A stretch of 64,000 nt of DNA from Pseudomonas maumuensis (lineage in GTDB: Bacteria; Pseudomonadota; Gammaproteobacteria; Pseudomonadales; Pseudomonadaceae), in the NCBI RefSeq assembly GCF_019139675.1, contig NZ_CP077077.1, positions 3,162,001 to 3,226,000 on the forward strand. The letters are read 5' to 3'. Under the pieces are notes generated by a model. The model was not told the origin of the DNA. It saw only the letters and a program-made list of their open reading frames with translations, and made no database searches. This document shows positions 35,571 to 45,109 of the stretch, piece after piece (positions within the stretch are counted from its first letter, which is position 1; every line of letters starts with the position of its first letter). Position numbers and translations under genes: made by a program.

Positions 35571-36853
35571 AGTGGCCGCGCACCCTGGCTTCACGCCTGG
35601 CGCTGATCTTCTTCACGGGATTGGTGCTGGCCTACGGCCTGTCGTTCAGCCTGCAGGCGTACGAGCGCTATGTCAGCAGCCGCTCGATGATGCTCAGCAA
35701 CCTGGAGCTGGACGTGTCGACCTCTGTCGCCATCCTCGACCGCCTGCCCGCCGCCGAGCGCCCGGCCTGGCTGTCGCGCCTGGAGCGGCGCACCTACCGC
35801 TACCGGCTGGACGAGGGGCTGTCCGGCGAAGCCATGCCGAGCGAGAACCCGCCGATGGCCGCCGACTCGATCGTCAAGGCTATCGGCGACCGCTACCGTC
35901 TGACCTTCCAGGAAATTCCCGGCCCTAACGCGCATTTCCAGGCCCACCTGCGCCTCGCTGACGGCGCGCCGCTGACCATCGACGTCACCCCGGCCTCTAT
36001 GCCTGTGGCTACCTGGCTGCCAGTGGTGCTGCTGATCCAATTGGCGGTGCTGCTGGCCTGCACCTGGCTCGCCGTGCGCCTGGCCATCGGCCCGCTGACC
36101 CGGCTGGTCCAGGCCGTGGACGACCTTGACCCGAACAGCCCCGGCCCGCTGCTCGACGAAAGCGGCCCACGCGAGGTGCGCTACGCCGCCGTGGCCTTCA
36201 ATGCGCTGCAGGCGCGCATCGCTGCCTACCTCAAGGAACGCATGCAGTTGCTGGCCGCCATCTCCCACGACCTGCAAACGCCGATCACACGCATGAAGCT
36301 GCGCGTCGAGCAGATGGACGACGGGCTGGAGAAGGACAAGCTGTGGCACGACCTCGACGCCATGGAGCACCTGGTGCGCGAGGGCGTGGCCTATGCCCGC
36401 AGCATGGACAGCGGCACCGAGGCGCCGTGCCGGGTCAACCTCGACGCCTTCCTCGACAGCCTGGTGTTCGACTACCAGGACAGCGGCGCGCAGGTGAATC
36501 GCAGCGGCAGCGCCCAGACCACCTTGGAAACCCGCCCCCACGCCTTGCGCCGGGTGCTGGTGAACCTGGTGGACAATGCGCTGAAGTTCTCCGGTGCCGC
36601 GCAGCTGGAGGTCGGCTGCGAGCACGGCGTGACGCTGATCCGCGTGCTCGACGATGGCCCCGGGATCCCCGAGGCGGAGCTCGACGACGTGCTCAAGCCG
36701 TTCTACCGGGTCGAAAGCTCGCGCAACCGCAGCACCGGCGGCACCGGGCTGGGGCTGGCTATCGCCCAGCAGCTGACCCAGGCCATGGGCGGCAGTCTGA
36801 CCTTGCACAACCGCGCCGAAGGCGGACTGTGCGCGCAGGTCGAGTTGCGTTGA
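35567..36853 (+). CDS. Sensor histidine kinase
   Basis: This is a 428-residue membrane kinase. The first membrane segment (LALIFFTGLVLAYGLSFSLQAY) is at about 11-32 and the second (WLPVVLLIQLAVLLACTWLAV) near 146-168, with a periplasmic sensor domain of about 110 residues between them. A HAMP linker leads to the HisKA domain with the phospho-accepting His in AAISHDLQTPITRM. The HATPase domain has NLVDNALKF (N box), DDGPGIP (G1) and GGTGLGLAIA (G2). It is translated with the response regulator. The periplasmic domain shows no obvious metal ligands, so the stimulus is unclear. Confidence 0.9.
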
Positions 36854-36867
36854 ATCGACAACCGCCG

Positions 36868-36886
36868 GGGCTGCCGTGCAGCCCTT
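36868..36886 (+). terminator. Terminator hairpin after the histidine kinase gene
   Basis: GGGCTGC-CGT-GCAGCCC followed by TTT, 14 bases after the stop codon. It is a short perfect 7-bp stem. Confidence 0.6.
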
Positions 36887-36981
36887 TCGCCGGCACGGGC
36901 GGCAACGAAAGCAAGATCGTTCAAGCCACCTTCTGACCTGTCTGGCATGCTTGTCTGCCCTGTCGATTCGTTGCCGCTTCC

Positions 36982-37680
36982 ATGCCCAGCCCACCCCTCG
37001 CCCGCCAAGCGTTCCTCCACGGCGCCATCGCCATCCTGCCGCTGTCCGTGGCCGTTGCCCCCTGGGGCCTGCTCGCAGGCAGCATGGCCATCGAGGCCAA
37101 CCTCAGCGCCTGGCAAGGCCAGGGCCTGTCGGCCATCGTCTTCGCCGGCGCCGCGCAACTGGTGGCCATCGGCATGCTCAAGGGCGGTGCCAACCTGTTC
37201 TCGATCCTGCTCACCACCCTGCTGCTGACCTCACAGCACCTGCTCTACGGGCTGTCGATGCGCCCGGTGCTGTCGGGGCTGCCGACCCGCTGGCGGTTGG
37301 GCCTGGGCTTCCTGCTCACCGACGAGTTCTTCGCCCTCACCAGCCATCACGACCAGCAGCAGTTCAACCGCTGGTACGCCTTGGGCGTGGGCCTGACCTT
37401 CTACGTGGCGTGGAACCTGTTCACCCTGGCCGGCATCGTTCTCGGCCAGAACATCCCGCACCTGGACCAACTGGGCCTGGACTTCTCCATCGTCGCCACC
37501 TTCGTCGCACTGATCGCGCCGCTGGTGCGCAACCTGCCGACCGTGGTGTGCGTGGCGGTATCGCTGTTCTGCTCGGTGCTGTTCAGCTACTGGCACTGGG
37601 AAACCGCCTTGGTGGCTGCGGGCCTGCTGGGCATGGCCGCCGGCTTTATCTGCCAGAAATTCTCCGGGAGTCGCTCATGA
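36982..37680 (+). CDS. azlC: AzlC family branched-chain amino acid exporter subunit
   Basis: This 232-residue inner-membrane protein has about six or seven hydrophobic segments and the AzlC pattern: a short N-terminus, GAIAILPLSVAVAPWGLLAG, FAGAAQLVAIGML, LLTSQHLLYGLSMRP and FFALTSHH. With AzlD it forms a two-part exporter for branched-chain amino acids and related compounds (azaleucine resistance). The azlD start overlaps its stop by ATGA. The AraC regulator that follows in the same operon may sense the exported compound. Confidence 0.87.
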   Translation: MPSPPLARQAFLHGAIAILPLSVAVAPWGLLAGSMAIEANLSAWQGQGLSAIVFAGAAQLVAIGMLKGGANLFSILLTTLLLTSQHLLYGLSMRPVLSGLPTRWRLGLGFLLTDEFFALTSHHDQQQFNRWYALGVGLTFYVAWNLFTLAGIVLGQNIPHLDQLGLDFSIVATFVALIAPLVRNLPTVVCVAVSLFCSVLFSYWHWETALVAAGLLGMAAGFICQKFSGSRS

Positions 37681-37991
37681 TCTGGCTGCTGATCTTCGCC
37701 ATGGGCGCGGTGGTGTTCCTCAACCGCTACGCCTTCCTCGAACCGCGCCTGCCCCTGCGCCTTAGCTCCAACGCGCGACAGTTCCTCGGCTTTGCCGTGC
37801 CCGGCATGCTCACGGCGATCTGCGGGCCGATCATCTTCCTGCCCGAGCACCAGCTCGACCTAAGCCCGCTGAACCCCTACCTGCTCGGTTCGCTGGTGGC
37901 CATCGCCCTGGTGCTGTTGACCCGCAGCGTATTGCTGAGCATGCTGGCGAGCATGCTGATCTTCTTCCTCCTGCGCAGCTGGCTGGCATGA
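37677..37991 (+). CDS. azlD: AzlD family exporter subunit
   Basis: The 104-residue protein has three hydrophobic segments and the AzlD features LNRYAFLEPRLPLRLS and RQFLGFAVPGMLTAI. It is the small partner of AzlC, coupled by ATGA overlaps to azlC before it and to the AraC gene after it. A longer frame covering this region starts inside azlC and is not real. Confidence 0.87.
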   Translation: MIWLLIFAMGAVVFLNRYAFLEPRLPLRLSSNARQFLGFAVPGMLTAICGPIIFLPEHQLDLSPLNPYLLGSLVAIALVLLTRSVLLSMLASMLIFFLLRSWLA

Positions 37992-38824
37992 CCACGCCCC
38001 TGCGCGAACAGGCCCACCTGTGGCAGGCGCCCGCCCTGGGCGACGTCGAGATGCTGCACGCCCGCTATATCCAGCAGCGCTTCGCCCCGCACGTTCACGA
38101 AGGCTATGTGTTCACCGTGATCGAGTCCGGCGCCCAGCGCTTCTGGCACCGAGGCAGCGAGCACCTGGCGCCGGTGGGCAGCATGGTGCTGATCAACCCC
38201 GACGAGCTGCACACCGGCGCCACCGCCCACGAGGCCGGCTGGCGCTACCGCGGCTTCTACCCTGAGCATGAACGGGTCACCGGCGTGCTCGACGAGCTGG
38301 AACTGGGCCGCCATGGCCTGCCCCGGTTCAAGGACAGCGTGATCCAAGACCCGGCCCTGGCCGCCTCGTTCAGCCACCTGCACCGGCTTTCGGAGTCCTG
38401 CGCCAGCGCCCTTGAGCAACAGACCGCCTGGCGCCAGGCGGTGCTGGCCCTGGTGCAGCGCCATGGTCATTGCGCCGAGCCCGTCGCCCCCGGCAACGAA
38501 CCGCTGGCCGTGGCCCGCGCCCGCGAGCTGCTGGAGAGCCAGCTGGCCGATCCGCCATCGCTGGAGGCCTTGGCGGCTGCAGTAAACCTTTCGCCGTTCC
38601 ATTTCGCCCGGGTCTTTCGCCAGGCCACCGGCCTGCCGCCCCATGCCTGGCTCAAGCAGCGCCGCCTGGCCCGCGCCCGGGAACTGCTCAAACGCGGTCA
38701 ATCCGTCCTCGAAGTCGCCTTTACCCTGGGTTTTGCCGACCAGAGCCATCTGAGCCGGCAGTTCAAGCAGGCCTATGGTGTGCCCCCGGGCGCCTACCGC
38801 CAGGCCTGTCTCAACCTGGCGTAG
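37988..38824 (+). CDS. AraC family regulator with cupin sensor domain
   Basis: The protein has 278 residues: an N-terminal AraC-type cupin domain (RFAPHVHEGYVFTVIESGAQRF, MVLINPDELHTG) and a C-terminal double HTH (PSLEALAAAVNLSPFHFARV, LEVAFTLGFADQSHLSRQFK). It is the third gene of a translation-coupled azlC-azlD operon and probably activates it in response to an amino acid. Its end overlaps the convergent AraC gene by 14 bases. Confidence 0.87.
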   Translation: MTTPLREQAHLWQAPALGDVEMLHARYIQQRFAPHVHEGYVFTVIESGAQRFWHRGSEHLAPVGSMVLINPDELHTGATAHEAGWRYRGFYPEHERVTGVLDELELGRHGLPRFKDSVIQDPALAASFSHLHRLSESCASALEQQTAWRQAVLALVQRHGHCAEPVAPGNEPLAVARARELLESQLADPPSLEALAAAVNLSPFHFARVFRQATGLPPHAWLKQRRLARARELLKRGQSVLEVAFTLGFADQSHLSRQFKQAYGVPPGAYRQACLNLA

Positions 38825-39590
38825 CGGCGCGACTCCAGGCGCCCGGCGTCAGACCGGTCATGCCACGGAAAAACGCGATGAAGGCGCTGTCGCTGGCAAA
38901 GCCCAGCTCATCGGCTATCTCGCCCAGCGGCACGTTCAGCGCCAGGCGCTCGACCGCCCGCAGCAATCGCCACTGCTGGCGCCATTGCTGGTAGCTCATC
39001 CCGGTGTCGCGACGCAGCAGGCGGCCAATGGTCTTTTCACTGGCCCCGGCTTGTCGTGCCAATTCGCCCAGTACTGGCGGCAAGCGATCGAGGCCGTCCA
39101 CCAGACGCGCCAGGCGTCGGTCGCGCGGCAGTGGGAGCAGCATCGGCTGGCGCTGCGCGCTTTGCAGTTCGGCGCGACACAAGCCCAGCAAATGATGATT
39201 GGCTCCATGTCGCCAGTCGCTGTCGAACGGTGCCTGGGCAATCCGCTCGAGCAGTTCGCGCAGCAATGGGTTGACGTCGAGGATGGTCACCTGCTCCGGC
39301 AGCCCCGCCGCCACCGTCGCATCCAGGTACACCGAGCGGTAATCCACCGTCTCGCGCATCCGCGCACGGTGCGCCAGGCCGCCCGGTATCCAGGCCGCGC
39401 GGCTCGGCGGCAACAGGCACAGCACACCGGGCGAGTCGATGCGCACACAGCCCTGGCGGGTGAACAGCACCTGGCCTCGGATATGCCAGTGGTTGCCGGA
39501 GTCATGGTCGCCCAGGGCCGAGCAGATGCCGATCACCGGTGCAGGGTAGGCGTCCGGGTCAAACGCGCTATCGGGTGCGAGCCATGCCAT
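38811..39590 (-). CDS. AraC family regulator, divergent from an MFS exporter
   Basis: This 259-residue regulator has an N-terminal cupin-like part (HWHIRGQVLFTRQGCVRI, CLLPPSRAAWIPGGLAHRA) and a C-terminal HTH pair (PLGEIADELGFASDSAFIAF, TPGAWSR). The layout matches regulators such as NimR that control a divergent drug exporter. The start at 39590 is chosen by this pattern, because the extra upstream frame would include promoter DNA of the MFS gene. It probably controls the MFS gene at 39694. Confidence 0.83.
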   Translation of the reverse strand: MAWLAPDSAFDPDAYPAPVIGICSALGDHDSGNHWHIRGQVLFTRQGCVRIDSPGVLCLLPPSRAAWIPGGLAHRARMRETVDYRSVYLDATVAAGLPEQVTILDVNPLLRELLERIAQAPFDSDWRHGANHHLLGLCRAELQSAQRQPMLLPLPRDRRLARLVDGLDRLPPVLGELARQAGASEKTIGRLLRRDTGMSYQQWRQQWRLLRAVERLALNVPLGEIADELGFASDSAFIAFFRGMTGLTPGAWSRAATPG

Positions 39591-39693
39591 TGCAGCTTGT
39601 CCTGTTTCATTGGTTTTCTGGCCTGATCGCGATAATGGATCACGGCTGGCCAACCCTACCATGGGCCTCCAATAAACTGCAGAGGACAAGCCC

Positions 39694-40827
39694 ATGCAAA
39701 ATCGTTATTGGCTGGCTTTCGCCACTGCCATGCTCATGTTCCCGCAGATAGCCGAAACCCTGTACAGCCCGGCTCTGGTATCGCTGGCCGAAGGCTTCGC
39801 GGTTTCCGCTGCGCACGCTTCGTTGACCCTGTCGTTGTACTTCGTCGCATTCGCGGTCGGCGTGCTGTTCTGGGGTCGGTTGTGCGATATCAAAGGCCGG
39901 CGACCGACCATGCTCTTGGGCCTTGCCCTGTATACGCTAGCGGCACTGGCAGCACTACTGGCCAGCGACTTCAGCCAGTTGCTGGCGGCTCGGATGCTCG
40001 CCGCCTTCGCCGCCGCGGTCGGTTCGGTGGTGACCCAGACCGCATTGCGCGACCGCTACACCGGCGCGGAACTGGCCCGGGTGTTCTCGCTGATCGGCGC
40101 CTGCCTGGCCATCAGCCCCGCACTGGGCATGCTCGGTGGCGGCTGGCTGGACCAGGCATTCGGTTATCGCGGCGTGCTGGCCGCACAGCTGATCCTGGCC
40201 TCGATACTGCTGGCCTGGGGCTGGCAGGCGATGCCCGAGACCCAGGCCGCCGCGCCCACACTGACACCGTTGTGGCGGGTGCTGGCGCGCCTGCTGGCGG
40301 ACCGCCGGGTGCTGCTGGCCAGTGCGCTGGTGGCCTTGTTCAATATCGCCGTGTTCGCCTGGTACGGCCTGGCACCGTTCGTCTTCGAACGCCTGGGGCA
40401 GGCACAGTGGATGGGCTATTCGGGTGTGGCACTGGCCTTCGGCTCGCTGGCTGGCGCCAGGCTCAACGCCCTGCTGCTCGGGCGCGCAGTCGCGGCCTCC
40501 ACCCTGATGAAGGTTGCCACGCTGCTGCTCGTGCTCGGCGCGCTGGGCATGATGGCAATCGGTGAATCACCGTGGTTCGTCGCGCCAATGGCCTTGGTGA
40601 TGGTCGCGTTCGCCATGGCCATCCCCTTGCTGCTCGGCTCGGCACTGGTGGCATACGCCGATTGCCGGGGTACGGCAGCAGCCTTGTTCGGCCTGTTGTA
40701 TTACCTGCAGATCGGCGTGGGGCTGCTGCTGGTCGGCATGCTGCAGATGCTGGCGCCAGCGTTGCTGCTGATCGCGCTCGCCATCTGCGTGCTGAGCCTG
40801 GGCTATTTGCGCTATCTGCGCGGCTGA
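39694..40827 (+). CDS. MFS transporter, Bcr/CflA-like exporter
   Basis: The 377-residue transporter has about 12 hydrophobic segments. The loop after segment 2 reads GRLCDIKGRRPTML, the MFS motif A, and the segment-4/5 region is of the drug:H+ antiporter type (TQTALRDRYTGAELARVFSLIG). AGAGGA lies 8 bases before the ATG. It is divergent from an AraC regulator (104-bp gap), which suggests inducible export of a small molecule; the substrate cannot be told. Confidence 0.85.
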   Translation: MQNRYWLAFATAMLMFPQIAETLYSPALVSLAEGFAVSAAHASLTLSLYFVAFAVGVLFWGRLCDIKGRRPTMLLGLALYTLAALAALLASDFSQLLAARMLAAFAAAVGSVVTQTALRDRYTGAELARVFSLIGACLAISPALGMLGGGWLDQAFGYRGVLAAQLILASILLAWGWQAMPETQAAAPTLTPLWRVLARLLADRRVLLASALVALFNIAVFAWYGLAPFVFERLGQAQWMGYSGVALAFGSLAGARLNALLLGRAVAASTLMKVATLLLVLGALGMMAIGESPWFVAPMALVMVAFAMAIPLLLGSALVAYADCRGTAAALFGLLYYLQIGVGLLLVGMLQMLAPALLLIALAICVLSLGYLRYLRG

Positions 40828-40881
40828 CACCGTCGGGTGCAGGCGCTGCTACACTCACAAGGCTGAACGGAGGAACCCGCC

Positions 40882-41109
40882 ATGTCCGAACGAGAAATCA
40901 CCACGCTCCTGTCGCTGATGAGCCAGCGTCAGGCCTGCCTGAGCAGCGCCTGCAAGGAGATCGCCGACTGGATCGATCGCCAGGGCGACGTGCCCGCCGC
41001 CGGCAAGATCCGCGCCAGCCTCAAGGCACTCGAGGCCGAAGACGCCCAGGTGCGCAAGACGCTGACCTCGCTGAACATCGAACGGCCACTGCCACGTTTT
41101 CGTAGCTGA
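40882..41109 (+). CDS. Small hypothetical protein, 75 aa
   Basis: A helical, charged 75-residue cytoplasmic protein with GGAGG 7 bases before the ATG. It contains CLSSACKEIADWIDRQGDVP and LKALEAEDAQVRKTL, which look like a two-helix coiled structure. It has no signal peptide or known motif. It lies 54 bases downstream of the MFS gene on the same strand but need not be functionally linked. I do not recognise the family. Confidence 0.7.
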   Translation: MSEREITTLLSLMSQRQACLSSACKEIADWIDRQGDVPAAGKIRASLKALEAEDAQVRKTLTSLNIERPLPRFRS

Positions 41110-41153
41110 TCGCCGAAAACCATCGCGGGCTTGCACCCGCGATGGGTGCTGTA

Positions 41154-41636
41154 TCAGTGATTCATGTGCATGTGATCGTGGCCTGCGCCGGCCTCGGCAT
41201 TGAGCGCACGCACCGGTGCCTGCACCTGCAGGGTTTCCTTGGCGCCCTTGGCATCCTCGATGGTCAGGGTCAGCGGTACCTGCTCACCCTCCTTCACCTG
41301 CTGGTTCAGACCCATCAGCATCACGTGGAAGCCGTTCGGGTCCAGCTTCACCGCCTTGCCGGCCGGCAACTCGACCGCCTTCACTTCGCGCATGCCCATC
41401 ACGTCGCCGTTCATGGTCATCTCATGTACCTGCACGGTCTTGGCCACGGGCGAGGCGACGCTGACCAGCTTGCTGTCGCTGCTGGCGGTCAGGGTCATGA
41501 AGGCGCCGGTAGCGTGCTGTTGTGGCACGCTGGCGCGTACCCAAGCATCGCTTACGGTGGTCTGGGCCAGGGCTGGCAGGGCCAGGCTCATCAGCGCCAG
41601 GGCGGCCAGGCCGCGCTTGATCGGTTGCATCGACAT
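41154..41636 (-). CDS. Periplasmic copper chaperone PCu(A)C
   Basis: The 160-residue exported protein has a signal peptide cut after about residue 24 (LPALAQ). The PCuAC copper site is complete: His71, ten residues, Met82, 21 residues, His104-x-Met106, exactly the H-X10-M-X21-H-x-M pattern. A His/Met-rich tail (HDHMHMNH) adds further copper ligands. It delivers Cu(I) to the CuA or CuB site of cytochrome oxidase, often with an SCO protein, whose gene directly abuts upstream (stop TGA followed at once by the ATG). Confidence 0.9.
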   Translation of the reverse strand: MSMQPIKRGLAALALMSLALPALAQTTVSDAWVRASVPQQHATGAFMTLTASSDSKLVSVASPVAKTVQVHEMTMNGDVMGMREVKAVELPAGKAVKLDPNGFHVMLMGLNQQVKEGEQVPLTLTIEDAKGAKETLQVQAPVRALNAEAGAGHDHMHMNH

Positions 41637-42245
41637 TCAGCAAATCTCCATCAGGGTGACCAGGTCTTCGGCGCATTCCTGGGCGTTCAAGGAATGGCCC
41701 AGGCTCAGGCGCAGGGTGCCACGGGTATCGTAGACGTAGCTGGTGGACGAGTGAGAGATGGTGTAGGTATCGCCGGCCGGGACCTTCTCGTAGAACACCT
41801 TGAATTCACGGGCCACCGCGTCGATTTCCTCGGGGGTGCCGGTAAGGGCGACGATCGACGGGTCGAAGGCCTTGACGTAGGCGTCGAGCACCTCGGGGGT
41901 GTCGCGCTCCGGGTCCAGGGTGATGAACACCGGCTGGAACAGGTCGCGGTCACGGCCACGCAGGATCTTGCGGATCTGCGCCACACGCGCCATGGCAGTC
42001 GGACAGACAGCCGGGCACTGGGTAAAGCCGAAGAAGATCATCGGCATCGAGCCGTAGAAGCTCGACAAGGTGCGCTCGTTGCCTTGCGGATCCTTGAGCT
42101 TGAATTTGCGCCCGAGGATCTCGTTGCTCATGTTCTTGCCGTACTTGAAGTCCAGGCCCCGGGCCGGGCTGCAGCCCGCCAGCAGGCCAAGCCCCAGTAC
42201 GCCCATCCCGGCGACAACCGCGCGCCGGGTCAACAGATCATTCAT
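41637..42245 (-). CDS. SCO1/SenC family copper-binding lipoprotein
   Basis: This 202-residue protein has a lipoprotein signal (VLGLGLLAGC, Cys25) and the SCO thioredoxin fold. CPAVCP gives Cys77 and Cys81, and a conserved His in TISHSSTSY near residue 166 completes the copper site. It helps load CuA of cytochrome c oxidase or keeps its cysteines reduced. Its gene is upstream of and contiguous with the PCuAC gene. An upstream extension to 42332 is less likely, since it would hide the lipobox. The oxidase subunits are not in the window. Confidence 0.88.
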   Translation of the reverse strand: MNDLLTRRAVVAGMGVLGLGLLAGCSPARGLDFKYGKNMSNEILGRKFKLKDPQGNERTLSSFYGSMPMIFFGFTQCPAVCPTAMARVAQIRKILRGRDRDLFQPVFITLDPERDTPEVLDAYVKAFDPSIVALTGTPEEIDAVAREFKVFYEKVPAGDTYTISHSSTSYVYDTRGTLRLSLGHSLNAQECAEDLVTLMEIC

Positions 42246-42433
42246 GGAACCGTCCTTTACAGGGAAGGTGCCGACCCCTGGGATGGGCCGGCCAGAAAAC
42301 CGGGGCATTCTGTCACGCCACCCCCACCCCATCCACCCGACATCCGGCTGATCGGGCTGCAGCCCTTTGTTTACGGGGCGCGACCTGTTGTCGCAGGGGT
42401 TGAATTGGTAACAGTTTATTGCTACACGCCGAT

Positions 42434-43138
42434 TCAGTTCTGCACTCTGTCCATGCGCCTGGCAATCGTGGGGCAGCCGTTGATGTCGACGGCCTTCTGC
42501 CAGAACTCCCGACGCAGCGGGCTGCGGCGATCAGCGGCAAAACCAAGCAGCCGGTAGAGTTCGGCCTGGTAGGACTGCGCGTCCCCCCGTTGCAACTGGA
42601 TATCTTTGGGGTCCTGCTTTACACACTCCAGGGTCACCGACGGCTGCGGATAGTAGCCAGTGAACTGGGAAAAATCGGCAAGCGCCTTGCTCAACGCTGG
42701 CGCGTAGGCAGGCCCATCGACATAGCCAATGCATTGGTTGGCGATACGCAAAGCGGCTGGCGCGAAGCCTTGCTCCAGGCTCTTGACCAACAGCGTGCAT
42801 TGGTCCGGGTCGTCGAGCACAGGCGCATCCGGCTGATAGGCGAACCGGTAGAGCGCCATTCGATACTGGGCCACGGCATGGCCTGCATCGACTGCGCGCT
42901 GCAACTGTTGCAGCGCCGGGCTCCATTCACCGCGCAATTGGCTCAGGCGGGGCTCCAGGTCCTGGGCGGCGGTGCCTTCGGCCAACTGTTGGATCATCCG
43001 CATCAGCTGTGGCTCGACCGCATCGAGACTGGCCACGGCCTGGCGGTAGTCGGCCTCGCTGTTGCCTGGGGGCTGGTAGGCCCCCAGGACGTGGGTCGAG
43101 AGCATCAGGGCAAACAGCGTGATACAGGAGCGGTTCAT
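42434..43138 (-). CDS. Exported hypothetical protein, Sel1/TPR-like helices
   Basis: The 234-residue protein has a signal peptide (ITLFALMLSTHVLGA). The mature part is helical, with short alpha-alpha stretches such as LQRAVDAGHAVAQYRMALYRF and LEQGFAPAALRIANQC that recall Sel1 or TPR repeats. Four Cys in the mature part could form disulfides. The family is not recognised. It stands alone between the SCO gene and a REP pair. Confidence 0.7.
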   Translation of the reverse strand: MNRSCITLFALMLSTHVLGAYQPPGNSEADYRQAVASLDAVEPQLMRMIQQLAEGTAAQDLEPRLSQLRGEWSPALQQLQRAVDAGHAVAQYRMALYRFAYQPDAPVLDDPDQCTLLVKSLEQGFAPAALRIANQCIGYVDGPAYAPALSKALADFSQFTGYYPQPSVTLECVKQDPKDIQLQRGDAQSYQAELYRLLGFAADRRSPLRREFWQKAVDINGCPTIARRMDRVQN

Positions 43139-43178
43139 ACCGAGCGTCCTTGTTCAGTCGAATGAAAGTAACCCAACG

Positions 43179-43253
43179 CATCGCGGGGCAAGCCCGCTCC
43201 CACATCTGGGCAGCAGCTGCATCCAGGCGTGGGAGCGGGCTTGCCCCGCGATG
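43179..43253. repeat. Inverted REP pair
   Basis: A 25-bp arm (43179-43203) CATCGCGGGGCAAGCCCGCT... is repeated as its exact reverse complement at 43229-43253. It lies between a hypothetical gene and nfuA and could form a transcript-end hairpin. It is the GGGGCAAGCCCC variant of the REP core. Confidence 0.85.
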
Positions 43254-43269
43254 GCGTCACCACTGGCGA

Positions 43270-43863
<594 letters not shown>

Positions 43864-43911
43864 TCACAGACTTGCCGGCAGTGTACGCCAACCCGGCCGG
43901 GTAACAAAGTC

Positions 43912-44946
43912 CTAGCATTTGACTCGGGATAGCGCCAACGCCGGTTCCCGCGCCGCACCGGCGGCCAACCAGCCCTTGAGCCGCCAATACAGGCCACGTT
44001 CCAGCCATTGAAAGCTGAGCCACGACATTAGTCCGATTGACGGCACGCACAAGGCGAACACCAGGTAAGGGTTCAGGCGCAACCGTTCGCTGATGAACAG
44101 GCCGGCGTACAGCACCAGCACGTGTACCAGGTACACCGAATAGGAGCAGTCACCGAGTGCCTTGAGCACCTGGTTGCCCTTGAAGTACGGCTCCAGGGCA
44201 ATGAACGCCAGCACCACCAGCGCGCTCGGCAGGCCCCAGTGCAACAGGCGCTGCGATGCGTCGAGGTGATAGAGCGCAAACCCTGCCAGGACGAGCAACC
44301 CCAGCGGCAACCACAGGCCTTCGCGGATCAGCCCGCGACGATAGAGCACGCCCAGGCCGATGCCCAGCAGGAACTCGTAGACGATGTCGTTGTTGTAGAA
44401 GCGGCTGAGCACACCCAGGCGCCCCAGCACTTCGCTCACCAGCAGCAATGCCGCCGTCACCAGCAACAGGTGATGTCGCTGGCGCACCAGGAAGGCCAGG
44501 CCGAACAGCAGGTAGAAGAACATCTCGAAATTCAGCGTCCAGCCGACGTTGAGCGTTGGATACAGCCCATAGCCACCGGGGTTTTCCGCCGGGATGAACA
44601 ACAGCGACAGCAGCAGGTGCTGCCATTCGAACACCTGGTGCGGCATCCAGCGGCTGGCCGCCAGCATCAGCACTGCCATCAGCAGGGTGTAGAACCAATA
44701 GGCGGGCACGATGCGCAAGGCACGGTTGAGCAGGAACTGCCCTGGGGCGATGGTCTTGTCGCGGGTCGACAGGTAGATCACCAGGCCACTGATGACGAAG
44801 AAGATGTCCACCCCCACCGCGCCGCGATCAGCGAGCAGTTGGCCGATGGGGCCGGTGGCGTGGAAGTCGAAGAAGATCTGCCGGAAGTGGTGGCAGACCA
44901 CCAGCCAGGCGGCGAATGCCCGGAGAGCCTGAAGCGAATACAGCAT
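43912..44946 (-). CDS. Acyltransferase 3 (OafA/WecH-like) family membrane protein
   Basis: This 344-residue integral membrane protein has about ten hydrophobic segments. The N-terminus LQALRAFAAWLVVCHHF contains the conserved His of acyltransferase-3 proteins, and GVDIFFVISGLVIYLSTR with RIVPAYWFYT follows in family order. Such enzymes O-acetylate or acylate sugars of LPS, peptidoglycan or exopolysaccharide. The ATG at 44946 is chosen because the further upstream frame passes into the REP element. No glycan genes are near, so the substrate is unknown. Confidence 0.85.
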   Translation of the reverse strand: MLYSLQALRAFAAWLVVCHHFRQIFFDFHATGPIGQLLADRGAVGVDIFFVISGLVIYLSTRDKTIAPGQFLLNRALRIVPAYWFYTLLMAVLMLAASRWMPHQVFEWQHLLLSLLFIPAENPGGYGLYPTLNVGWTLNFEMFFYLLFGLAFLVRQRHHLLLVTAALLLVSEVLGRLGVLSRFYNNDIVYEFLLGIGLGVLYRRGLIREGLWLPLGLLVLAGFALYHLDASQRLLHWGLPSALVVLAFIALEPYFKGNQVLKALGDCSYSVYLVHVLVLYAGLFISERLRLNPYLVFALCVPSIGLMSWLSFQWLERGLYWRLKGWLAAGAAREPALALSRVKC

Positions 44947-44980
44947 GAAATACCCTGTGATCGGCGGTGCATTGAGGCCC

Positions 44981-45031
44981 GGCGAGCCGGCTCCCACAGG
45001 GTTCGCGCACTTCTGTGGGAGCCGGCTTGCC
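44981..45031. repeat. Inverted REP pair
   Basis: GGCGAGCCGGCTCCCACAG (44981-44999) pairs with CTGTGGGAGCCGGCTTGCC (45013-45031) with one mismatch. The right copy continues as GGCGATGG. It lies between the acyltransferase gene and cti. Confidence 0.8.
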
Positions 45032-45109
45032 GGCGATGGGCTGCAGAGCAGCCCAGGGCCTACCTACCGATTCCGACCGCAGGATGGCGGGAAAGTCCCA
45101 GCCAACCGA